Shown here one piece after another: positions 57,955 through 64,000 of a stretch of 64,000 nucleotides of DNA. The notes beneath the pieces were generated by a model. The model was not told the origin of the DNA, ran no database searches, and saw only the letters and a list, made by a program, of their open reading frames with translations. Location: contig NZ_AP018314.1 in the NCBI RefSeq assembly GCF_002368075.1, forward strand, positions 595,254-659,253, in the 5' to 3' direction. Made by a program: the position numbers and the translations under genes. This stretch comes from Sphaerospermopsis kisseleviana NIES-73 (GTDB lineage: Bacteria > Cyanobacteriota > Cyanobacteriia > Cyanobacteriales > Nostocaceae). Each line of letters opens with the position of its first letter. Within the stretch, counting starts at the first letter, position 1.

Positions 57955-59130
57955 TTACATCTGGATGCGAGTGAACAGATCCATGGACCGCAACGTCAAA
58001 GAAGTGAGAGGAAGAGATAAACGCAGATTCTTAATCTCGCTATAAGCCAACCCGTACATCGAATCTGCCAGCCCCCTAGTTCTAGTTCTATCTCTATAGC
58101 TATAGCTATAGAGATTCTGAATCTCGCTATAAGTCAACACGTCTTCCAAACCAGAACCCTGCCGATGCTTCAAATAAACCTTCCCTTCACAACCCTTTAC
58201 TAAACCCCACGGTATATCCTCCATGTCCATACCAACAATTTCATGATGAACTGACCAGGGAAGTAGACCCTTTGGTGCTTCTTTATTAGCAAATTCTTGT
58301 GAGTGTGTCATTCTATACAACTCTACTTGCTCTGGAAAAGAAAGATAGTAGTAGTCATCCCACGAGTCTGGATGAAAACTGGGCAAGATATCACTGTATC
58401 TACTACTCACCGACCTGTTTTTCTTCCATCCTACTTTGTCACAAAAGGCTAAGGCTTCCGAAATTGTCCAATGTTTAGTTCCACCCAAACTTTGATAAAT
58501 ACGCTGTTGAACAGAAAAACCAAACTTTCCATTGCTATATTTTACCCACAACTTGTCAATAGTACGGAGGTCTTCACAGGGGAATTTATTAATACTGTCA
58601 ATATTTAACCAACCTTCTCCTTCCCGTTTGGCTACTGCTAACATTACCCGTCTTGTTTCTTTGTCAGCTTCTTCCCATTTCCCTACTGCGAGTAAATCTC
58701 TTAAATGAGTATAGTCTGTTGAACATCCTAGTTTTAAATGTGCATCGGACTTTCTTAACGCCTGATTAACTTTACTTATTAAGATTTGTTCAATATTTTG
58801 ATGATTTGGGTGTTTAAAGACAAATTTTCTGATTTTCTCAAGTAAGCTTGGTTCTGAAGATTTATTTTCTTCTTTCCAAAACTTTAACAATAAATAAGCC
58901 GCATCTTGTACTTCTACAGCTTCATCCTTTAAACTTTTAATTACTAAATCTAAACCCTGTTCTCCATAATTCAATGCTTGCTCAAGTGCAGCAATTCTCA
59001 CATTTGCATCTGGATTTTGTAACCGTAATTTTACCCCTTCAATACCACCTAAAACGGCTGCACCTTCTAGTGATGGACTATTACCACCAAGCACAGCATC
59101 GTATTCTCGCGGTTGTTGTGGATTATTCAT
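57955..59130 (-). CDS. HEAT-repeat plus GUN4-domain protein with shared N-terminal tag
   Basis: The protein has 391 residues. The tag MNNPQQPREYDAVLGG is followed by a HEAT-like helical region (about 28-105; VKLRLQNPDANVRIAALEQALNYGEQGLDLVIKSL). A GUN4 domain follows (about 130-235; DYTHLRDLLAVGKWEEADKETRRVML, INKFPCEDLRTIDKLWVKYSNGKFGFSVQQRIY). The ~150 C-terminal residues are unassigned. GUN4 binds porphyrin and Mg-porphyrin. The tag and ~100 bp of upstream DNA recur at the pentapeptide gene at 60432. The last 30 residues are unusual, and other frames stay open past the stop, so a C-terminal frameshift is possible. Confidence 0.85.
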   Translation of the reverse strand: MNNPQQPREYDAVLGGNSPSLEGAAVLGGIEGVKLRLQNPDANVRIAALEQALNYGEQGLDLVIKSLKDEAVEVQDAAYLLLKFWKEENKSSEPSLLEKIRKFVFKHPNHQNIEQILISKVNQALRKSDAHLKLGCSTDYTHLRDLLAVGKWEEADKETRRVMLAVAKREGEGWLNIDSINKFPCEDLRTIDKLWVKYSNGKFGFSVQQRIYQSLGGTKHWTISEALAFCDKVGWKKNRSVSSRYSDILPSFHPDSWDDYYYLSFPEQVELYRMTHSQEFANKEAPKGLLPWSVHHEIVGMDMEDIPWGLVKGCEGKVYLKHRQGSGLEDVLTYSEIQNLYSYSYRDRTRTRGLADSMYGLAYSEIKNLRLSLPLTSLTLRSMDLFTRIQM

Positions 59131-59229
59131 GATTGGTTAATAGTTGGTTTCATGTATACTGTATCTAAAATAGCATATTTGAGTAACTTTGTTATTTGTT
59201 TACATAATTTTAATATTGTCTGAATCAGG
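59082..59229 (-). repeat. 5' cassette copy A (upstream region plus N-terminal tag of GUN4 gene)
   Basis: This segment covers the first ~16 codons of the GUN4 gene and ~100 bp upstream. It is ~85-90% identical, by eye, to 61110-61256, including non-coding words 'ttatttgtttacataatttt' and 'aatattgtc'. Conservation is as high outside as inside the coding part. Confidence 0.85.
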
Positions 59230-59284
59230 TGGTTATCGAGTTTCGACTACGCTCAACTACCGCGACTTGTACTGAGCGACATTG

Positions 59285-59330
59285 AGACAAATAGAAACTT
59301 GACGAAATTGAAAATATAGCCTAATATAAA
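59285..59330 (+). promoter_or_regulatory. 46-bp repeated strong promoter module, copy A
   Basis: It contains TTGACG (59299-59304), a 17-bp spacer and TAATAT (59322-59327), a near-consensus sigma-70 promoter. The full 46 bp are identical to 63282-63327. Transcription would start near 59335 and run through a short GC-containing, hairpin-prone leader (GGGT...ACCC) toward the ORFs at 59462 and 59661. No terminator lies in between. Confidence 0.7.
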
Positions 59331-59461
59331 GAGTTTAAGAAGTTCCAAGAGTAAGAGGGTAAAAGCGCCAATAGCTACTGAGTCCTGGAAGATACGACTA
59401 CACGGAAACCCATGATGAAGCTCCTAATGTTAAAATATTATATCAGGATGTCTATATATTT

Positions 59462-59671
59462 ATGGGTAAAAAATATGACATTAAACAAATTGATGCCATT
59501 GCTAGAGAATTTAGTATGTCAGAGAAATTAAGAAAAGCATTTGGTAAATTTATCGAGATAGAAAAAAGAAATGGTTATGGTGGAACTTTAAATGATAGAG
59601 GTGATTTTACATATCAGGAACTTAGACAAAAAGCTAAAGAATTTTTAGAGGATATTGATTATGACTCCTAA
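59462..59671 (+). CDS. Small helical protein resembling the C-terminal tail of a polymorphic toxin
   Basis: The 69-residue ORF contains YDIKQIDAIAREFSMSEKLRKAFGKFIEIEKR and FTYQELRQKAKEFLED. From memory, this FGKFIE...F.Y.EL...A.EFL pattern closes many bacterial polymorphic toxin (RHS/HNH-type) C termini. The frame stays open upstream of the ATG for about 25 codons (RYDYTETHDEAPN-like) until a stop near 59380, so it may be a remnant of a longer gene. It overlaps the next gene by 11 bp with a good SD (AGAGGA). Whether it is active is unknown. Confidence 0.5.
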   Translation: MGKKYDIKQIDAIAREFSMSEKLRKAFGKFIEIEKRNGYGGTLNDRGDFTYQELRQKAKEFLEDIDYDS

Positions 59672-60188
59672 AACATCTCTTGCTAATTCTATACAAAATC
59701 TGAATCAAATTATTCAACCAATTATCGGCGAAACTTGCCATCAAATTGGATTTAGTTATGGTGATGAATTAATATTAGACTTTGGTGAAATGAAACCTTA
59801 TAATCATCCTAAGTTAAAACACTTAAACAAAGGAAGCTGGCAACTTTTCACTAGGGCAACACCTTGGAGTTTAACGTTCGGAAATCTTTTGTCTGGAATT
59901 CATTCATCTATTTTAGATATACACCCAAATAATGAATTTGTTGAAAGATTGTTACAGCCGTTAGAAAATACAAAGCTGACTAATTTTGCCCTTGGTGGCA
60001 ATCATGATTTTACACTCACTTTATCATTTGAGGGTGAGGATAATTATAATTATAAATTTATTTTAGAACCAGATTTAGAAGATGATTCTGGTCTTGCTTA
60101 CTGGGAATTATTAATGCCAAATGAGCAAATTTTGATAGTAGGACCTGGACAATTTTGGGAATGTAAATCAATTCATGAATGTGATTAA
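59661..60188 (+). CDS. Immunity-like or uncharacterised acidic protein
   Basis: The 175-residue alpha+beta protein runs from ATG 59661 (TTG at 59655 is also in frame). It is acidic and rich in aromatic residues, with SLTFGNLLSGIHSSILDIHPNNEFVERLLQPL and LTLSFEGEDNYNYKFILEPDLEDDSGLAYWELLMP. The size, acidity and overlap with a toxin-tail-like ORF suggest an immunity protein. I do not recognise a named family. Confidence 0.6.
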   Translation: MTPKTSLANSIQNLNQIIQPIIGETCHQIGFSYGDELILDFGEMKPYNHPKLKHLNKGSWQLFTRATPWSLTFGNLLSGIHSSILDIHPNNEFVERLLQPLENTKLTNFALGGNHDFTLTLSFEGEDNYNYKFILEPDLEDDSGLAYWELLMPNEQILIVGPGQFWECKSIHECD

Positions 60189-60324
60189 TTTTGACTTTAC
60201 TGATCTATCTAATTCTACACCTTCAATTAGATCATGAGCAGCTTCCGACATTTCTATACTTTCAGCCTTAACTTGTCACCAATAACCCCAACCCCCTTCC
60301 CGCAAGCGATGAGGGGGATTATGA

Positions 60325-60427
60325 TAAGCTGTTACACAGCTAAATTGTATAATCCTAATATTCTGAACTCTTGTGGAACAGGCATCCTGCCTGTCAAACT
60401 TATACAAGTCAAATACACAACAGCTTA
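60325..60427 (+). mobile_element. 103-bp TA-flanked miniature inverted-repeat element, copy 3
   Basis: This is the same element as at 3681 and 10088: TA-AGCTGTTACACAGC at the left and CAAATACACAACAGCT-TA at the right, exactly 103 bp. It abuts the stop codon of the pentapeptide gene (60432) by four bases, so it lies within that gene's 3' end. Confidence 0.85.
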
Positions 60428-60431
60428 TTTA

Positions 60432-61157
60432 TTAAATTCCAGAAATGTTACTTATCACAGTTTGTTTATTAACATGGGCGAAAAAAGATTTAGTTCCTGT
60501 TACGTTAGCATATTCAAGATTTGTGTTTAAAAAACTTGTATTGGCAATAATAGCATTTTGAAGATTTGCTCCATATAAATTAGCACTATCAAATTTAGTT
60601 TCAGTTAAATTTGTTGACTCTAAATTACATCTTTTCAGAGTAGCTTTGATTAGAATAGCATCTGAAAAATTTGCTTCTTTGAAGTTACATGATAAATTTT
60701 CATTAGATCCTATACTTTCTGTTAAGTTAGCTTTTGCGAGATTAGCTTTAGTGAAATTGGAATTAATAAAATTTGCCTTTGTCAAGTTTGCACCTTGAAG
60801 ATTAGCATTAGAAAAATTAGTGCTAGTTAGCGATGATTGAGATAGATCAGATTCTTGCAAATCGGCATTAATAAGATTGACTCTTGTAAGGTTAGCTTGA
60901 ACTAATTTAGAATTTTTTAAATTCACATTATGTAAGTTAGCATCAGTCAAATCTTGTCCGCTCAAATCAACTCCTTCAAGATTAGGGAGATAGGTTTCTT
61001 GCTGTCTAAATAGATTCCATGCTTTAATTCCTGCTGTACCAGCTTTTAATAAATTTATCGCTCTTTCTGTGGTCATTTTCAGATCAGGACTACTTGATAT
61101 TTGATTTTCACCACCAAGCACAGCATCATACTCTAGAGGTTGTTGGGGATTATTCAT
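60432..61157 (-). CDS. Pentapeptide-repeat protein with the shared N-terminal tag
   Basis: The protein has 241 residues. The tag MNNPQQPLEYDAVLGG is followed by a helical segment (TTERAINLLKAGTAGIKAWNLFRQQE) and then about 30 pentapeptides A(N/D)L(T/S/K)x (about 62-235), a long right-handed beta-helix. The tag and ~100 bp of upstream DNA match those of the HEAT-GUN4 gene 2 kb away, while the bodies are unrelated. It has no signal peptide. The function is unknown. Confidence 0.85.
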   Translation of the reverse strand: MNNPQQPLEYDAVLGGENQISSSPDLKMTTERAINLLKAGTAGIKAWNLFRQQETYLPNLEGVDLSGQDLTDANLHNVNLKNSKLVQANLTRVNLINADLQESDLSQSSLTSTNFSNANLQGANLTKANFINSNFTKANLAKANLTESIGSNENLSCNFKEANFSDAILIKATLKRCNLESTNLTETKFDSANLYGANLQNAIIANTSFLNTNLEYANVTGTKSFFAHVNKQTVISNISGI

Positions 61158-61256
61158 GATTAGTTAATAGTTAGTTTCATGTATGTTGCGTTAAATGTAG
61201 CATATTTAGGTAATTTGGTTATTTGTTTACATAATTTTAATATTGTCAGAATCAGG
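61110..61256 (-). repeat. 5' cassette copy B (upstream region plus N-terminal tag of pentapeptide gene)
   Basis: Partner of 59082-59229. It starts in the tag codons ('accaccaagcacagcatc') and ends at 'aatattgtcagaatcagga', where the ~45-bp dispersed repeat begins. Confidence 0.85.
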
Positions 61257-61774
61257 ATGTCCAGGATTTGAGGATGTACAGGATGTGATTGGATGATTAT
61301 TTGTTGTGTGATGAATGTTGTGGTTGTCAGAATCAGGATGTCCAGGATTTGAGGATGTACAGGATGTGATTGTTTAATTATTGGTTAGGTTTTGATGATT
61401 GTGATAGGGAAAGGTAAATATTTATTAAGTGTGATGTAAGAATCAATACATAAACAACAGTGATTAACCATCAAATAATCATCCTGTTAATCCTCTAATC
61501 CTGGTTATCCTGATTCAGACAAAAGGTTAATTTTTATGAAATTACTGTAATAATCAATACATCATTCACGTCTAGTAATTATCAAATAATCATCCTGTTA
61601 ATCCTCTAATCCTGGTTATCCTGATTCAGACAAAATATTAAGTTAATACTCATTAACCATCAAAGAATCATCCTGTTAATCCTTAAATTCTGGTTATCCT
61701 GATTCAGACAATATGTTACAATCGGAATAGAGGTAAAAGCAAAAATTCCGTAATTAAATTGATCAGAAAAGACA
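61246..61774. repeat. Cluster of ~45-bp dispersed repeats upstream of toxin-antitoxin genes
   Basis: Two copies in one orientation (61246-61288, 61327-61370: 'aatcaggatgtccaggattt') are followed by three in the other (61477-61523, 61588-61634, 61666-61711: 'aatcatcctgttaatcc', then 'ggttatcctgattcagaca'). Spacers differ in length and sequence. No gene lies within. The segment 61381-61523 reappears at 63579-63719 as a ~140-bp direct repeat. Confidence 0.85.
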
Positions 61775-62035
61775 ATGCAACAAATTAATTTTGATGCTCG
61801 TGTAGATGAAAATGGTTGTTTATATCTGAAACTTCCCCCAAATTTTGCCGGGATGGAAATAACAGGAAAACTTTTATATCAAGTTCATCCTATTTCCTTA
61901 CCCAATCACAAAGAGAATAAAATTGATATTAATCTTGTTCGGAGTATTTGTCATCAGATTAGAAATTTACCAGTTCTTGATAGCAGAACTCCTGATGAAA
62001 TCATCGGTTATAACGAGTTTGGAATCCCAGAATAA
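61775..62035 (+). CDS. Antitoxin of VapC module 1
   Basis: The 86-residue protein has an N-terminal short beta segment (QQINFDARVDENGCLYLKLPPNFAGMEITGKLLYQVH) and a helical toxin-binding C terminus (VRSICHQIRNLPVLDSRTPDEIIGYNEFGIPE). It overlaps the PIN toxin gene by one base (TAATG). The DEIIGYNE.G.P ending is common in antitoxins paired with PIN proteins. Confidence 0.85.
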   Translation: MQQINFDARVDENGCLYLKLPPNFAGMEITGKLLYQVHPISLPNHKENKIDINLVRSICHQIRNLPVLDSRTPDEIIGYNEFGIPE

Positions 62036-62427
62036 TGGTTATTGATACTTCTGCTATTATGGCAATTATTTATGCTGAACCTGAAGAATTGATATTTATT
62101 GAACTTATTAACAAAAGTGCAGAATGTTTACTTTCTTCTCCAGGTTATGTAGAAGCATCCATTGTTTTAGGTACTAAACATGGTCAGCAAGGTGTAGAAA
62201 ATCTTAACTTATTAATTGCAGCATTGTCTATAACTATTGTACCTTTTACTGTAGAACAGGCACAATTAGCAAGTGCAGCATTTTTGAAATTTGGTAAAGG
62301 CCGTCATCCCGCAAAACTGAATATGGGAGATTGCTTTTCTTATGCTTTAGCAAAATCTAACAATCAACCTTTATTATTTAAAGGTAATGATTTCATTCAC
62401 ACCGATATTGAGCAAGTTAATTATTAA
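62035..62427 (+). CDS. vapC: VapC-type PIN-domain toxin, module 1
   Basis: The 130-residue PIN ribonuclease contains VIDTSAIMAIIYAEPE (first Asp), a conserved Glu in SPGYVEASIVL, and MGDCFSYALAKSNNQPLLFKGNDF (third and fourth acids). This is the VapC30/ribonuclease-type branch with FKGNDF and the catalytic pattern intact. It is coupled to its antitoxin. Confidence 0.92.
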   Translation: MVIDTSAIMAIIYAEPEELIFIELINKSAECLLSSPGYVEASIVLGTKHGQQGVENLNLLIAALSITIVPFTVEQAQLASAAFLKFGKGRHPAKLNMGDCFSYALAKSNNQPLLFKGNDFIHTDIEQVNY

Positions 62428-62453
62428 TTGATGCTATATTTGATGTAGAAAAT

Positions 62454-62499
62454 AATCATCCTGTTAATCCTTTAATCCTGGTTATCCTGATTCAAACAA
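62454..62499 (+). repeat. ~45-bp dispersed repeat between VapC modules
   Basis: 'aatcatcctgttaatcctt' then 'ggttatcctgattcaaaca', followed by 'atatgttacaat', which also follows the copy before module 1 (61666). The repeat and its short tail may serve as a shared promoter for both modules. Confidence 0.8.
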
Positions 62500-62540
62500 T
62501 ATGTTACAATTTGAATTAAGAGAAACAGGAGCATAAAACT

Positions 62541-62738
62541 ATGCCATTAATCAAAATACCAAAACATTATCTTGTATCTCAAGATGAAGATTCAATTACA
62601 GTAGATGTACCAGAATCAATGTTATCATATTGGCAAAAAGACTATGAAAAAATTAGTAAAGCTAAAGGTATTTTAAAACATAAAAAATCAGCTATGTTAG
62701 CTCATTTAGATCATCTGCGTCAGGAGTGGGATAAATGA
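62541..62738 (+). CDS. Antitoxin of VapC module 2
   Basis: The 65-residue protein has an early beta-rich part (MPLIKIPKHYLVSQDEDSITVDVPESMLSYW) and a helical basic C terminus (KAKGILKHKKSAMLAHLDHLRQEWDK). It overlaps the downstream PIN gene by ATGA. The function is inferred from order and size. Confidence 0.82.
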   Translation: MPLIKIPKHYLVSQDEDSITVDVPESMLSYWQKDYEKISKAKGILKHKKSAMLAHLDHLRQEWDK

Positions 62739-63118
62739 GATATCTTTATGATACAAATATTGTTATCTACTATTTAGCTGATGATATAATAGCTGATTCA
62801 TGGTTTGCAGAAGAATTTGTTAATGTACACGAAATTCTACTTTCACCGATTATCCGCATTGAATTACTGAGTTTTACTGGCTTATCAAAAGAGGAGGAAC
62901 AGTCTATTGAAAATTTACTATCTCAGTTTAACACAGTTCCATTATCACAAGAGATTGAAAATAAAACCATCCAATTAAAGCGAAATTACAAAATTAAACT
63001 TCCTGATGCAATTATCGCTGCTACAGCAATAAATCAAAACGCTATTTTAGTAACAAGAAATATTAGTGATTTTCAGGCAATTACAGAATTAAAAATAGTA
63101 AATCCTTTTGCTAATTGA
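62735..63118 (+). CDS. vapC: VapC-type PIN-domain toxin, module 2
   Basis: The 127-residue PIN ribonuclease contains YLYDTNIVIYYLADD, Glu in SPIIRIELLSFTG, and KLPDAIIAATAINQNAILVTRNISDF (last acids). It differs from module 1 (LPDAIIAATA is the VapC/FitB branch), so the two were probably acquired separately. It is coupled to its antitoxin by a 4-bp overlap. Confidence 0.92.
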   Translation: MRYLYDTNIVIYYLADDIIADSWFAEEFVNVHEILLSPIIRIELLSFTGLSKEEEQSIENLLSQFNTVPLSQEIENKTIQLKRNYKIKLPDAIIAATAINQNAILVTRNISDFQAITELKIVNPFAN

Positions 63119-63281
63119 TTAATCCTATAATCCTGGTTATCCTGATTCTGACAAAATATTAAGTTAATAGTCATTAACCATCAAATAATCATCCTGTAAA
63201 TCCTCTAATCCTGGTTATCCTGATTCAGACAAAAAAATTCTAACTTTTTGACTTTTGACTTCCCGAAGGTAGTCCTGATTC

Positions 63282-63327
63282 AGACAAATAGAAACTTGAC
63301 GAAATTGAAAATATAGCCTAATATAAA
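63282..63327 (+). promoter_or_regulatory. 46-bp repeated strong promoter module, copy B
   Basis: Identical to 59285-59330. TTGACG is at 63296-63301, then a 17-bp spacer, then TAATAT at 63319-63324. Predicted transcription start is about 63331, directly before the structured element. It is immediately preceded by the 3' end of a ~45-bp dispersed repeat (CCTGATTCAGACAAA). Confidence 0.75.
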
Positions 63328-63330
63328 AAT

Positions 63331-63472
63331 ATAGGATGCAGCAGACATGATTTAGGCGTTGAAAGATAGTCTAAACATGACATCCCGTTACCTGTATGGT
63401 CGAGGAATTCCGGTAAAGACGTTCTGAATACCAAAAATTGATTTTTGGCGAAGACTCCTCAAGGAGTCTTTG
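63331..63472 (+). ncRNA. Candidate structured non-coding RNA with intrinsic terminator
   Basis: Predicted start is about 63331. Stems seen by eye are: GGATG (63334) pairing with CATCC (63381), enclosing CATG(A)TTTAG (63346) with CTAAACATG (63371); GTTACC (63387) with GGTAAA-(AG)AC (63412); a perfect CCAAAAA/TTTTTGG hairpin with a UUGA loop (63431-63448); and AAGACTCC/GGAGTCTT with a UCAA loop (63451-63470) as terminator. No ORF is present. The GAGGAAT.CCGGTAAAGAC core reminds me of transposon-encoded guide-RNA scaffolds (HEARO/omega or TnpB-associated), but I could not confirm this. Confidence 0.55.
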
Positions 63473-63785
63473 TTACTTAAGGACTGGGTAATTTTTTATT
63501 GTTTAATAAGTTTTTGGCTATTACAAAAAAGCGAACTTTTTTTATTTTACCTATACCATCATATTTAGGGTAGGCGCATTGGTTAGGTTTTGATGATTGT
63601 TACAGGGAAAGGTAAATATTTATTAAGTGTGATGTAATAATCAATACATAATTTACGTCTAGTAATCATCAAATAATCATCCTGTTAATCCTATAATCCT
63701 GGGTATCCTGATTCTGACAGTTGACAGATTATAATTAAAATACAGTACAATATTGCCTATAACCTAGTAAATAAAATAGATAATT

Positions 63786-64000
63786 ATGAATGTACAACTT
63801 GTTGACTCGCTTGTAGAAATTGTTTCCAAATTAACTCCCGAAGAAAAACAACTTTTCCAAGAAAGGCTGAGTTATCAGGATTTCAACAAACAACCTAAAA
63901 AGCCTTTAACCTCTGAAGAAAGATTAAAACTTTGGCAAGAGTGGATAGAAAAAGCTCCTAAAAGTTCTGTTAATCTTTCTGATGAAGCACTACGTCGAGA
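63786..64000 (+). CDS. Small antitoxin-like protein, partial at window end
   Basis: The frame is open from ATG 63786 to the window edge (71 codons). It begins NVQLVDSLVEIVSKLTPEEKQLFQERL, followed by PLTSEERLKLWQEWIEKAPKSSVNLSDEALRR. The LV..I..LTPEE..LF...L pattern is typical of short cyanobacterial antitoxin-like proteins that precede a PIN toxin gene. The partner would lie outside the window. Confidence 0.7.
   Translation, partial: MNVQLVDSLVEIVSKLTPEEKQLFQERLSYQDFNKQPKKPLTSEERLKLWQEWIEKAPKSSVNLSDEALRR

Larger units (their letters stand above)
63119..63785. other. Gene-free region with repeats, promoter module and structured RNA
   Basis: No protein gene lies here. It contains partial and complete ~45-bp repeats (63119-63155, 63187-63232, 63674-63719), the 46-bp promoter module (63282-63327), a strongly structured element with a terminator (63331-63472) and the second copy of the ~140-bp direct repeat (63579-63719). 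Confidence 0.7.

Noticed and set aside
61246..63719. Regularly recurring ~45-bp repeats that could look like a CRISPR array
   Set aside because: Spacing is irregular (tens to hundreds of bases, with genes between), both orientations occur, copies vary, and no cas gene is present. This is a dispersed repeat family.

Overview
The window looks like a chromosomal segment of a filamentous, heterocyst-type cyanobacterium (Nostocales, Anabaena/Dolichospermum-like). The evidence is oxygenic-photosynthesis and carbon-concentrating genes (prk, petH with a phycobilisome-linker domain, sbtA/sbtB, pxcA, a Psb35-like gene, CAAD and GUN4 domains, ycf46/ycf35 homologues), many GCGATCGC (HIP1) octamers, low G+C, and heptamer short tandem repeats between genes, which are typical of heterocystous cyanobacteria. 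I see no tRNA or rRNA gene and no CRISPR array.

Layout. 1-3.4 kb: a NACHT ATPase gene and a WD40 gene that look like two halves of one STAND protein separated by repeats, with a divergent small membrane protein of the cyanobacterial TRADD-N-associated type. 3.8-9.9 kb: housekeeping genes (rsmB, a TerB-like gene, a Psb35-like gene, a class A PBP, folK, a Nudix hydrolase). 10.3-16.2 kb: an orphan divergent PstB, a TPR protein, murQ, pxcA and a beta-carbonic anhydrase. 16.3-18 kb: sbtA followed by a tandem-duplicated sbtB, which makes an inorganic-carbon cluster with the carbonic anhydrase and pxcA. 18-22 kb: a two-component pair, a DUF3110 gene and a solo TnpB. 22-35 kb: a giant TamB-like protein, a COG3650 protein, an orphan sugar permease, a 1-kb gene-free stretch with terminators and a possible small RNA, a membrane protein, and uvrA carrying an in-frame repeat fragment. 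35-39 kb: Uma2, a VapC toxin-antitoxin pair, DUF2358, an alpha/beta hydrolase and a pentapeptide protein. 39.6-45.6 kb: metK, prk, petH and hom. 45.8-51.3 kb: CAAD protein, TnpB remnant, histidine kinase, pcrA. 51.3-57.8 kb: a co-directional minus-strand row ycf46 - DUF1257 - DUF2997 - AAA ATPase - TOPRIM-like partner - membrane GrpE-like - Hsp70-like. 58-64 kb: an accessory island with a HEAT-GUN4 protein, a toxin-tail/immunity-like pair, a pentapeptide protein, two complete VapC modules and the start of a third small gene, all embedded in dispersed repeats.

The strongest non-obvious signals are as follows. (1) A 46-bp sequence present twice (59285, 63282) contains a near-consensus sigma-70 promoter (TTGACG, 17 bp, TAATAT); at 63.3 kb it precedes a five-stem RNA-like element ending in a terminator. 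(2) A ~148-bp 5' cassette (upstream DNA plus a 16-residue N-terminal tag) is shared by two otherwise unrelated genes, HEAT-GUN4 and pentapeptide. (3) There are three copies of an exactly 103-bp, TA-flanked, inverted-repeat miniature element. (4) ~140-bp direct repeats flank the double toxin-antitoxin block.

All identifications come from reading the sequence and from remembered family motifs. No database search was run.
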